Below are positions 1 through 6,222 of a DNA stretch of 6,738 bases, piece after piece. Where the stretch lies: contig CANEVG010000196.1 in the NCBI GenBank assembly GCA_947442095.1, positions 1 through 6,738 on the forward strand. The letters run 5' to 3'. Each line of letters opens with the position of its first letter. Positions within the stretch are counted from its first letter, which is position 1. Below the pieces are notes generated by a model. The model had not been told where the DNA came from, searched no databases, and was given only the letters and a program-made list of their open reading frames with translations. The position numbers and the translations under genes are program-made. Source of the DNA: Sphingomonadaceae bacterium. GTDB lineage: Bacteria > Pseudomonadota > Alphaproteobacteria > Sphingomonadales > Sphingomonadaceae.

Positions 1-1089
1 CGGCTTCATTGTTTGGAGCGGCGCATGCATGGATCGATAGCAATCCGGGAGGATTTTAGCGCGGGTGATTTGCGCAAACTCGCGCGTCGGGAGAATAATG
101 GGCGGGTTGCTTTGCGCCTGACGGCGATAGCGGCAGTTTTGGAAGGGGCGAGCCGGAAGGATGCGGCGGCCCGCAGCGGGATGGACCGCCAGACCTTGTG
201 TGACTGGGTGCACCGTTTCAACGCGCAGGGACCGGAAGGTTTGCGCGATGCGCCGTGCGGTCATCCAAAGAAGCGGCTGACGGCTGAGCAGCAAGCGGCC
301 GTGAAGGCACATGTATTGAAGGCCCCTGATCCAGAGAAAGATGGTCTTGTCCGTTGGCGCTGTGTGGATATTCAGCGGTGGATCGAAGCGGAATACAAGG
401 TTCGATACCATGAGCGGACAATCGGTAAGCTGTTGCATGCCCTGAACCTGCGTCACATCTCGACGCGTCCTTTCCATCCCAAAAGCGACGTCGAAGTTCA
501 GGCTGACTTTAAAAAATTCGCCGCCAGGGTCACCGAAATCCTCCCCGAACATGCCGTCAGCAAGCGCCTCGAAATCTGGGTGCAAGACGAAGCCCGCGTA
601 GGGCAGAAAGGGACGCTCACCTATGTCTGGGGCGAGAAAGGCACCCGTCCGCGCGCCGTGCGCGACCAGCGTTATGAATGTGCCTATATCTTTGGCGCTG
701 TCTGTCCGGCACGCGGCGTGGGCGCGGCGCTGGTCATGCCCTTCGCCAACACCCATGCCATGAACGAGCATCTCATCGAAATCAGCAGCCAGGTCGAGGA
801 GGGTGCGCATGCCATCGTCATTATTGACGGGGCTGGCTGGCACACCGCAAAATCCCTCAAAACTCCCCCCAATATCAGCCTTCTGCAGTTGCCCCCCTAC
901 AGCCCTGAGCTGAACCCACAGGAAAACATCTGGCAGTATCTCAGGCAAAACGCCCTCGCCAACCGCGCCTATGAAACCTACGACAACATCGTAACCGCTT
1001 GCTGCAAGGCATGGAACGATCTCATCGATCTCCCCGAAACAATCAAATCCATCGCCAGCCGCGAATGGTTCCAGTGCGTCAGCTCATAG
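1..1089 (+). mobile_element. IS630-family insertion sequence (left end outside window)
   Basis: The element is recognised from its single DDE transposase gene. Only 12-24 bases precede the gene, so the left terminal inverted repeat is outside the window or barely inside it. The right end must lie between the stop codon and the host terminator starting at 1220. I could not fix it, because the left repeat is not available for matching and several TA dinucleotides (the IS630 target) occur in 1090-1200. The bases after the stop include a short hairpin GTATC-AGGC-GATAC (1098-1111) and two copies of CTTTGG (1111-1116, 1129-1134), which may be part of the element's end. The listed end is the stop codon, not the IS boundary. 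Confidence 0.8.
25..1089 (+). CDS. IS630-family transposase
   Basis: This is the DDE-type transposase that cuts and inserts its own element at TA sites. Numbered from the ATG at 25 it has 354 residues. An N-terminal helix-turn-helix region (about 15-80, with ASRKDAAARSGMDRQTLCDW) is followed by a second winged-helix-like segment (about 85-150) and a DDE_3 catalytic domain (about 180-335). The catalytic residues visible are Asp188 in VQDEAR, Asp268 in IIDGAGWH and Glu300 in the family signature PPYSPELNPQENIW. The length is normal for the family and there is no frameshift, so the gene looks intact. An in-frame TTG at 13 would add four residues; I prefer ATG 25 because MHGSIAIREDF resembles usual family N-termini, but neither start has a clear ribosome site in view. 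It runs toward, and converges with, the leftward TPR-like gene. Confidence 0.92.
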   Translation: MHGSIAIREDFSAGDLRKLARRENNGRVALRLTAIAAVLEGASRKDAAARSGMDRQTLCDWVHRFNAQGPEGLRDAPCGHPKKRLTAEQQAAVKAHVLKAPDPEKDGLVRWRCVDIQRWIEAEYKVRYHERTIGKLLHALNLRHISTRPFHPKSDVEVQADFKKFAARVTEILPEHAVSKRLEIWVQDEARVGQKGTLTYVWGEKGTRPRAVRDQRYECAYIFGAVCPARGVGAALVMPFANTHAMNEHLIEISSQVEEGAHAIVIIDGAGWHTAKSLKTPPNISLLQLPPYSPELNPQENIWQYLRQNALANRAYETYDNIVTACCKAWNDLIDLPETIKSIASREWFQCVSS

Positions 1090-1219
1090 GCCCGTTGGTA
1101 TCAGGCGATACTTTGGCCCATACAGGGGCTTTGGCTCACGATTTCAAAGATCCAGACAAACGATAGTGGCAGCGCGGCGGCATGTAGGATAGCGGATTTT
1201 CGGTCGGGCGGCGAACATG

Positions 1220-1249
1220 AAAAGGGCGGCCCTTGCAGGCCGCCCTTTT
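1220..1249 (-). terminator. Bidirectional intrinsic terminator of the TPR-like gene
   Basis: A perfect 12-bp stem, AAAAGGGCGGCC (1220-1231) and GGCCGCCCTTTT (1238-1249), encloses the six-base loop CTTGCA. Read leftward it lies about 40 bases beyond the stop of the TPR-like gene, and the transcript would end in a U-run formed by the stem itself. Read rightward it is followed by TTTTCGTTTT, so it can also stop transcripts coming from the IS630 element. I assign it to the leftward gene because of the spacing; the symmetrical A and T ends make it work on both strands. Confidence 0.88.
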
Positions 1250-1290
1250 CGTTTTGGGGCTAAGGCCAAGCGATCAGGGTCCAGTATTGA

Positions 1291-2625
1291 TCAGGGCTTC
1301 GCCTTATCCGTCGCGTAGACAGCCCACAGCTTGGCGAGCGGGGCGCGGATGCCGCCGACAGCTGCGAAGCTAGCCTTAGCGTCTTCGAACTTGTCCTGAT
1401 CGACTTGTGCAATGCCGAGGCGCATGGTCGCGCGGTCCTTGTCGACGTTGCCCTTGCTGAGCGCGAGCTTGTAGAACTCCTCGGCCTTTGCCGGATTGTC
1501 ATACGAGAGGTACGCATCGGCGGTGGCCTGCGCGGTCTTGCCGTCGGCAGCCTTCATGGCGTCGCGCTCAAGGCCGGGGAGTGAGGCCTTGTCGGCCGGG
1601 ATGCGGCCCTTTGCCTGGGCGATGGCATCGGTCACGAACATGTCGTTCGGGCGCAGCACGCCCTTGGAAATGCCAAGCTCGGCCACCTTCAGCGTTTCAC
1701 CCGGAAGACGGCGCGGATCGGCCGATTCGATGTATTCGATGAACTCGCGCTCGACATACTGCTTGTCGTTGCCCAGCGCGCCGGTGCGCAGGAACAGGCG
1801 GCCCAGATCGAGCGATTCTTCTTTGGTAAAGCCCCCGAACTCTCGGGTGAGTTGGCCAGCGCCAAGCCAGTTCATCGCGCTAGGGTTCGCTTCAACCAGC
1901 AAGGTCGACCATTCGATCGCCTGCGGCCCGAGCTTGCCCTTGTAAGCGATAAGGTTGGCGCGCTTGAACCAGGCTTCGGGCGCTATGCCGCCAGCGGCCT
2001 TGCGCGCGTCGAGTGCCATCTTGAGAGCGGCGAGCGCTTCGGCGGGATTGCCCTGCTCAGCATAGGAATCAGCCAGCATTTCCGCTGCGGCGTCTTCGCT
2101 GATGTTGGCACCAACGGCCTTGGTCAGCGCTTCGGTCGCAGTCTGCCAGTCCTTGGCGGCATAGGCGAAGTTGCCGAGATAGAAGTTGAACAGCGGTACC
2201 TTGGCCGGTTCGAGCATCCCGCTGTCGAGCATGTTGCGGATGCCGCGTGAACGGACCGTGTTGTCCTCGATAATTCCCCCGATCTGCACGGCAAATTGGC
2301 CTACGGCGAGCTTGTCCTGCCCGGTCGAAGCGGCGGCTTCGGCGGTGGCGAGCAGCGGGGTGGCATTGGCAAGCGAGGCCTTTATCTCTGCCGCCGGGGT
2401 GCCCTTGGCCTGCGCAGCCTGTGCATCAACGATTAGCTTCTGGACCGGCCCCGCAACTGCAACGAATGCCTTCGAGTAGCTGGCCTTGGGCGCTTCCTTT
2501 TCCTTGGCGATAGCGGGCGCCGCGCCAAGAACGAAGCCTCCGGCTCCGAGCCCCGTGGCCAGCGCCACGGCCATGGCGGCACGGGCAGTTCCAAACTTCG
2601 CAAACTTCATAGCACTACCCTGCAT
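1291..2625 (-). CDS. Exported TPR-like protein of unknown function
   Basis: The protein has 444 residues and I do not recognise a named gene. It opens with a basic stretch (MKFAKFGTAR from Met6), a hydrophobic Ala/Gly/Val/Leu segment and the likely signal peptidase I site AIA|KE after residue 40, so it should reach the periplasm or outer surface. The mature part is alanine-rich and helical, with TPR-like helical pairs at about 147-171 (FYLGNFAYAAKDWQTATEAL), 178-208 (AAAEMLADSYAEQGNPAEAL), 366-391 (AYLSYDNPAKAEEFYKLAL) and 399-422. No catalytic motif is visible; a protein-binding or scaffolding role is inference. Met1 is preceded by AGGAGA at about 7 bases, which favours the start used. Met6 (codon at 2610) gives a more classical signal peptide and has AGGG at 7 bases, so it remains possible. 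The gene is transcribed divergently from gyrA and stands alone. Confidence 0.85.
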   Translation of the reverse strand: MQGSAMKFAKFGTARAAMAVALATGLGAGGFVLGAAPAIAKEKEAPKASYSKAFVAVAGPVQKLIVDAQAAQAKGTPAAEIKASLANATPLLATAEAAASTGQDKLAVGQFAVQIGGIIEDNTVRSRGIRNMLDSGMLEPAKVPLFNFYLGNFAYAAKDWQTATEALTKAVGANISEDAAAEMLADSYAEQGNPAEALAALKMALDARKAAGGIAPEAWFKRANLIAYKGKLGPQAIEWSTLLVEANPSAMNWLGAGQLTREFGGFTKEESLDLGRLFLRTGALGNDKQYVEREFIEYIESADPRRLPGETLKVAELGISKGVLRPNDMFVTDAIAQAKGRIPADKASLPGLERDAMKAADGKTAQATADAYLSYDNPAKAEEFYKLALSKGNVDKDRATMRLGIAQVDQDKFEDAKASFAAVGGIRAPLAKLWAVYATDKAKP

Positions 2626-2727
2626 TAGACCATCTCCTCTTCACCCCTGCCAAGGGCCGATATCCCAAAATCAATGGGCAATGAGCCCGTTCGCCCAGCC
2701 ATGATGCGCGGAACTTCTGGCGCGGAA

Positions 2728-2742
2728 TTGCCGCCTTGGCAA
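2728..2742. repeat. Short inverted repeat TTGCC-N5-GGCAA in the divergent region
   Basis: A perfect 5-bp dyad with a 5-base spacer sits about 100 bases upstream of the leftward TPR-like start and about 200 bases upstream of gyrA. The layout would fit a small operator, but a dyad of this size can occur by chance in GC-rich DNA. No regulator is known from the sequence. Confidence 0.25.
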
Positions 2743-2848
2743 CGGTGCTATGCATTGCAGGCCGGACAGTGAACCCCGTTTGAATACCAATTCGTCTCAT
2801 TGTTCAGAAATCACCGGTCCCTGATTGGTCAGCGCGTTCTCATGTGTG

Positions 2849-2877
2849 GAAAAGCCGCTGGAAACCCGGCGGTTTTC
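2849..2877 (+). promoter_or_regulatory. Hairpin in the probable gyrA leader
   Basis: GAAAA (2849-2853) pairs with TTTTC (2873-2877), and CCGC (2855-2858) pairs with GCGG (2869-2872). G2854 is bulged and the loop has ten bases. It ends 67 bases before the gyrA start. No T-run follows, so it is not a standard terminator. Whether it is transcribed depends on where the gyrA promoter lies, which I could not determine. It could be a leader structure affecting stability or supercoiling control of gyrA, or be incidental. Confidence 0.35.
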
Positions 2878-2944
2878 TGGCCTTGGCTGCATGTTTCGCC
2901 TAGTGCCGTTGCTGACCTCCACAATAGAGAGAAAAAGCCTCCAC

Positions 2945-5671
2945 GTGAGCGACAATACAACCTTGATTGATTCTCCCGCCCCGCCGCCGGAACACGAGTT
3001 CCAGCGGATCGACATCGTCGACGAGATGAAGACCAGCTATCTCGATTACGCGATGAGCGTGATTGTAAGCCGCGCGCTGCCCGATGTGCGCGATGGTCTG
3101 AAGCCGGTGCACCGCCGTATCCTTTGGACCAGCCACGAGAACGGCTTCACCTCGACCAAGGCCTATCGCAAGTCCGCGCGTATCGTAGGCGATTGCATGG
3201 GCAAGTATCACCCGCATGGCGACAGCGCGATCTATGACGCCTTGGCGCGCATGACCCAGGACTGGTCGATGCGGCTGCCCCTAATCGACGGTCAAGGCAA
3301 CTTCGGCTCGATGGACCCCGATCCGCCGGCCTCGATGCGCTATACCGAGGCACGGCTCGCCAAAGTGGCAGATTCGTTGCTGGCCGATATCGACAAGGAC
3401 ACGGTCAATTTCCAGCCGAACTACGACGGCTCGGAAAGCGAACCGGTCGTGCTTCCCGCACGCTTCCCCAACCTACTGGTCAACGGCGCTGGTGGCATCG
3501 CGGTCGGTATGGCGACCAACATTCCCCCGCACAATCTGGGCGAAGTAATCAATGGCTGCCTTGCTTATATGGCGAACCCGTCGATCACCAATGACGAGTT
3601 GATCCAGATCATCCCGGCGCCGGACTTTCCGACTGCTCCGCTAATCCTGGGCACGAGCGGCGCGCGCAAGGCTTACAGCGAGGGCCGCGGCTCAATCATG
3701 ATGCGTGCGCGCCATGTGATCGAGGATGCAAAGGGCGGGCGCGGCGAAGGGCGTAAGGCCATTGTGCTTACCTCGATACCCTACCAGGTTGGCAAGAACG
3801 GCCTTGTCGAGAAGATTGCTGAAGCGGCCAAGGACAAGCGGATCGAAGGCATCGCGGACATCCGCGACGAGTCCAACCGCGAGGGCGTGCGCGTCGTCAT
3901 CGAGCTGAAGCGCGATGCTACGCCCGAAGTCGTGCTCAACCAGTTGTGGCGCAACACCCCTGCGCAATCGAACTTCCCGGCCAACATGCTGGCGATCCGT
4001 GGAGGACGCCCGGAAATCCTGACGCTCAAGGATATCATTGAAGCGTTTGTCCAGTTCCGCGAGGAAGTGATCCAGCGCCGCACCAAGTTCGAGCTTAACA
4101 AGGCGCGCGACCGGGCCCATATCCTGCTCGGGCTGGTGGTGGCGGTCACTAACATGGACGAGGTGGTGCGGATCATCCGTGCTTCGGCCAACCCGGCGCT
4201 GGCGCGCGAGACGCTGCTGGCACGAGAATGGCCGATTGGCGAGATCGCCCAGTACATCCGTCTGGTCGAAGCCATCGAGGACGAGGCGCTTGAAGGCTCG
4301 GGCGCAAGCTACCGGCTCAGCGAGACGCAGGTGCGCGCGATTCTGGACCTCAGGCTCCACCGCCTAACCGCGCTGGGCCGTGACGAAATCGGCTCCGAGC
4401 TGGAAGTGCTGGCCAAGGCAATTGCCGAATATCTCGCGATCCTCGCGGACATCGAGAAGCTCTATGCAGTGATGTGCGAAGAGCTGGTCGCGGTGCGCAA
4501 TTCCTATGCCACGCCGCGCCGCTGCGAGATCACCGCGCCGGCCGATGGCATCGACGACGAGGATCTGATCGAGCGCGAGGACATGGTCGTGACCATTACC
4601 CTCGACGGCTACATCAAGCGCACTCCGCTCTCGACCTTCCGCGCACAGAACCGGGGTGGCAAGGGCCGCAGCGGCATGGCGACCAAGGAAGAGGATGCGG
4701 TACGGACGATGCTCGTTACCTCGACGCACACGCCGGTGCTGTTCTTCTCGACCAAGGGCAAGGTTTATCGCCTCAAGGTCTGGCGCCTGCCCGAAGGTGG
4801 GCCGACGACGCGCGGACGGCCGATGGTCAATCTGCTCCCGGCCTTGGACGCCGACGAAACGATCGCGACCGTGCTGGCGCTGCCCGAGGACGAGGAGGAA
4901 TGGGGCAAGCTTTCGGTCGTCTTCGCCACCGCGAAGGGCAACGTTCGGCGCAACTCCATGGACGCTTTCGCCAACGTGCCCAGCAACGGCAAGTTCGCGA
5001 TGAAGTTCGAGGAGGACGATGCGGACCGCCTGATCGGGGTGGCGCTGCTGGAGCCTGCTGACGACGTGCTGCTGGCGACCCGTAGCGGCAAAGCGATCCG
5101 CTTTGCCGGTGATGAAGTGCGCGAGTTCACTAGCCGCACTTCGACCGGCGTGCGGGGCATGACGCAGAAGGGCGATGACGAGGTGATCTCGCTTTCGATC
5201 CTGCATCGCGTGGGCACGAGCGCGGAGGAGCGCGAGGAATATGTCCGCTTTGCGCCGTGGAAGGGCGAGAAGGAGGGCGAGCCTTCGCTCGGTGCGGAAC
5301 GCATGGCCGAATTGCAGGCGCGCGAACAGTTCATCCTCACGGTTTGCGCCAATGGTTATGGCAAACTTTCGTCCGCCTATGAATATCGTCGCACGGGCCG
5401 CGGCGGCCAGGGCATCACCAACATCGACAACATTGGCCGCAACGGCCCAGTGGTGGCGAGCTTCCCGGCGACGCAGGCCGACCAGCTCATGCTCGTGACA
5501 GATCAGGCCAAGCTGATCCGCCTACCACTCCACAGTCTCCGCGTGATCGGGCGCGGCACCGCCGGGGTGCGGCTGTTCCACGTGTCTGATAGTGAGCATG
5601 TGGTGAGCGCGGTGCGTCTGGAAGAGCCGGAAGGTGAGACTGAGGCGGAAGAAGGCGACGCAGCGGAATGA
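2945..5671 (+). CDS. gyrA: DNA gyrase subunit A
   Basis: GyrA is the breakage-reunion subunit of the cytoplasmic A2B2 gyrase, which uses ATP to put negative supercoils into DNA. With the GTG start at 2945 it has 908 residues. The catalytic domain begins at VDEMKTSYLDYAMSVIVSRALPDVRDGLKP split across residues 25-54. The active tyrosine is Tyr133 in SMRYTEAR (codon 3341-3343). The quinolone region reads HPHGDSAIYD with Ser94 and Asp98, equivalent to E. coli Ser83 and Asp87, so no resistance substitution is seen there. Tower and coiled-coil regions extend to about 530. The C-terminal DNA-wrapping domain (about 540-890) has the GyrA box QNRGGKG at 568-574, which separates GyrA from ParC, and the protein ends in an acidic tail. 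About 35 extra residues (roughly 755-795) sit between two C-terminal blades and account for the length above E. coli's 875. Frame-open codons upstream of 2945 are unlike GyrA. The ribosome site is weak. The stop overlaps the next gene. Confidence 0.97.
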   Translation: MSDNTTLIDSPAPPPEHEFQRIDIVDEMKTSYLDYAMSVIVSRALPDVRDGLKPVHRRILWTSHENGFTSTKAYRKSARIVGDCMGKYHPHGDSAIYDALARMTQDWSMRLPLIDGQGNFGSMDPDPPASMRYTEARLAKVADSLLADIDKDTVNFQPNYDGSESEPVVLPARFPNLLVNGAGGIAVGMATNIPPHNLGEVINGCLAYMANPSITNDELIQIIPAPDFPTAPLILGTSGARKAYSEGRGSIMMRARHVIEDAKGGRGEGRKAIVLTSIPYQVGKNGLVEKIAEAAKDKRIEGIADIRDESNREGVRVVIELKRDATPEVVLNQLWRNTPAQSNFPANMLAIRGGRPEILTLKDIIEAFVQFREEVIQRRTKFELNKARDRAHILLGLVVAVTNMDEVVRIIRASANPALARETLLAREWPIGEIAQYIRLVEAIEDEALEGSGASYRLSETQVRAILDLRLHRLTALGRDEIGSELEVLAKAIAEYLAILADIEKLYAVMCEELVAVRNSYATPRRCEITAPADGIDDEDLIEREDMVVTITLDGYIKRTPLSTFRAQNRGGKGRSGMATKEEDAVRTMLVTSTHTPVLFFSTKGKVYRLKVWRLPEGGPTTRGRPMVNLLPALDADETIATVLALPEDEEEWGKLSVVFATAKGNVRRNSMDAFANVPSNGKFAMKFEEDDADRLIGVALLEPADDVLLATRSGKAIRFAGDEVREFTSRTSTGVRGMTQKGDDEVISLSILHRVGTSAEEREEYVRFAPWKGEKEGEPSLGAERMAELQAREQFILTVCANGYGKLSSAYEYRRTGRGGQGITNIDNIGRNGPVVASFPATQADQLMLVTDQAKLIRLPLHSLRVIGRGTAGVRLFHVSDSEHVVSAVRLEEPEGETEAEEGDAAE

Positions 5672-6021
5672 GCGACCTTCCGTTTGTCGCCTACAAGGTG
5701 CTTACCGGGCCGGAGATGGCGGTGCTGGAGGCGGACGGCGTGTTTGCCGGGGCGCCGATCGATCTGGCGGATGGCTATATCCACCTCTCGGTCGCCGAAC
5801 AGTTGACTGAAACAGTGGACAAGCACTTTGCCGGGCAGACGGACCTGCATGTTGCGGCGGTGGATCTAATGATCCTCGGCGATGCGGTGAAGTGGGAAGC
5901 TTCTCGCGGAGGGCGGCTGTTCCCGCATTTATATGCAGCGCTACCTTTGAACGCCGTGCTGGCCTATGGGCCGCTGGAGCGCGATGCGGATTGGGCGGTG
6001 CGGCTGCCGATAGCGGGTTAG
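5668..6021 (+). CDS. DUF952 family protein
   Basis: This small cytoplasmic protein of 117 residues has no signal peptide or membrane segment. It carries the DUF952 hallmarks: YKVLT at 9-13, DLADGYIHLS at 32-41, and KWEASRGGRLFPHLY at 75-89, over almost the whole length, so it is a complete single-domain member. The biochemical role of the family is not established; conserved His, Glu, Arg and Asp residues suggest a small ligand-binding or enzymatic pocket, but that is inference. Its ATG overlaps the gyrA stop in the tetranucleotide ATGA, with only a distant AAGG (5652-5655) upstream, so translation probably depends on ribosomes finishing gyrA. Related genes in alphaproteobacteria often lie beside pyrD, as I recall. 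Here an IS110 gene follows instead, so any such neighbour would be beyond the window or displaced. Confidence 0.9.
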   Translation: MSDLPFVAYKVLTGPEMAVLEADGVFAGAPIDLADGYIHLSVAEQLTETVDKHFAGQTDLHVAAVDLMILGDAVKWEASRGGRLFPHLYAALPLNAVLAYGPLERDADWAVRLPIAG

Positions 6022-6039
6022 CCCCTTGTATCTGGACAG

Positions 6040-6073
6040 GGCGATTTCAATCCGCTGGATTGGAACGATCGCC
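6040..6073 (+). repeat. Imperfect hairpin downstream of the DUF952 gene
   Basis: GGCGAT (6040-6045) pairs with ATCGCC (6068-6073), and CAATCC (6048-6053) pairs with GGATTG (6057-6062) across a GCT loop. Two bases (TT) face five (GAACG) in an internal loop. It begins 18 bases after the DUF952 stop, a suitable place for a 3' structure of the gyrA transcript. No T-run follows, and its last three bases are shared with the next palindrome, so the two structures compete at that edge. Confidence 0.5.
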
Positions 6074-6098
6074 GGGACGGGCGGCCGCCCGTCCCGGC
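6071..6098. repeat. 28-bp perfect palindrome
   Basis: The arm GCCGGGACGGGCGG (6071-6084) is followed directly by its exact reverse complement (6085-6098), with no spacer. As RNA it would form a very stable GC-rich stem closing over the central bases. It lies 50 bases after the DUF952 stop and is followed by AATGCAGCG, not a T-run. It may end or stabilise the gyrA-DUF952 transcript, be a REP-like element that attracted the IS110 insertion, or belong to the IS110 end. The sequence alone does not decide between these. Confidence 0.75.
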
Positions 6099-6222
6099 AA
6101 TGCAGCGTTGTCGCCCGTTAACCCTCAGGCTGGAACCGCAGAGGAGCTTGGGATTTGCGCTACCAGTCACGCACGACCGAATAGTCGGCAGGTGTTCAAC
6201 CGTGCGGACAAGGCAGGTTACC

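Larger units (their letters stand above)
2626..2944. promoter_or_regulatory. Divergent intergenic region between the TPR-like gene and gyrA
   Basis: These 319 bases must contain the promoters of both divergent genes. I found no convincing -35/-10 pair on either strand. Ribosome-site candidates are AGGAGA just upstream of the leftward start (right end near 2639) and a weak GAGAG at 2927-2931, 13 bases before the gyrA GTG. Two inverted repeats lie inside: TTGCC-GCCTT-GGCAA at 2728-2742 and a hairpin at 2849-2877. The gyrA reading frame is open back through about 2825, but codons upstream of 2945 do not look like GyrA and are treated as leader. Confidence 0.6.
6022..6222. other. Structured gene-free stretch; probable IS110 left-end region
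   Basis: No convincing gene lies in these 201 bases; an ATG at 6100 opens in the transposase frame, but the codons before 6223 do not resemble IS110 transposase. The stretch holds two touching hairpins (6040-6073 and 6071-6098) and then about 125 bases with small stems such as CCGA-ATAG-TCGG (6177-6188) leading to the IS110 start. The host/IS junction must lie somewhere here. In many IS110-group elements the non-coding left end upstream of the transposase encodes the bridge RNA that pairs with donor and target DNA. The length would allow one, but I cannot recognise its loops by eye. Confidence 0.4.

Noticed and set aside
1488..2479. Plus-strand open frames across the TPR-like gene
   Set aside because: They are antisense shadows; the minus-strand frame has a signal peptide, ribosome site and matched terminator.
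2825..2944. Upstream extension of gyrA from TTG 2825 or ATG 2891
   Set aside because: The added residues (for example MFRLVPLLTSTIERKSLH) do not resemble any GyrA N-terminus, while MSDNTTLIDS from GTG 2945 does.
3692..5352. Long minus-strand open frames opposite gyrA (3692-4360, 4364-5206, 4765-5352)
   Set aside because: They are antisense to a strongly conserved gene in GC-rich DNA and their translations show no recognisable domain.
2945..5671. ParC (topoisomerase IV subunit A) instead of GyrA
   Set aside because: The GyrA box at 568-574, a full C-terminal pinwheel and an acidic tail favour GyrA.
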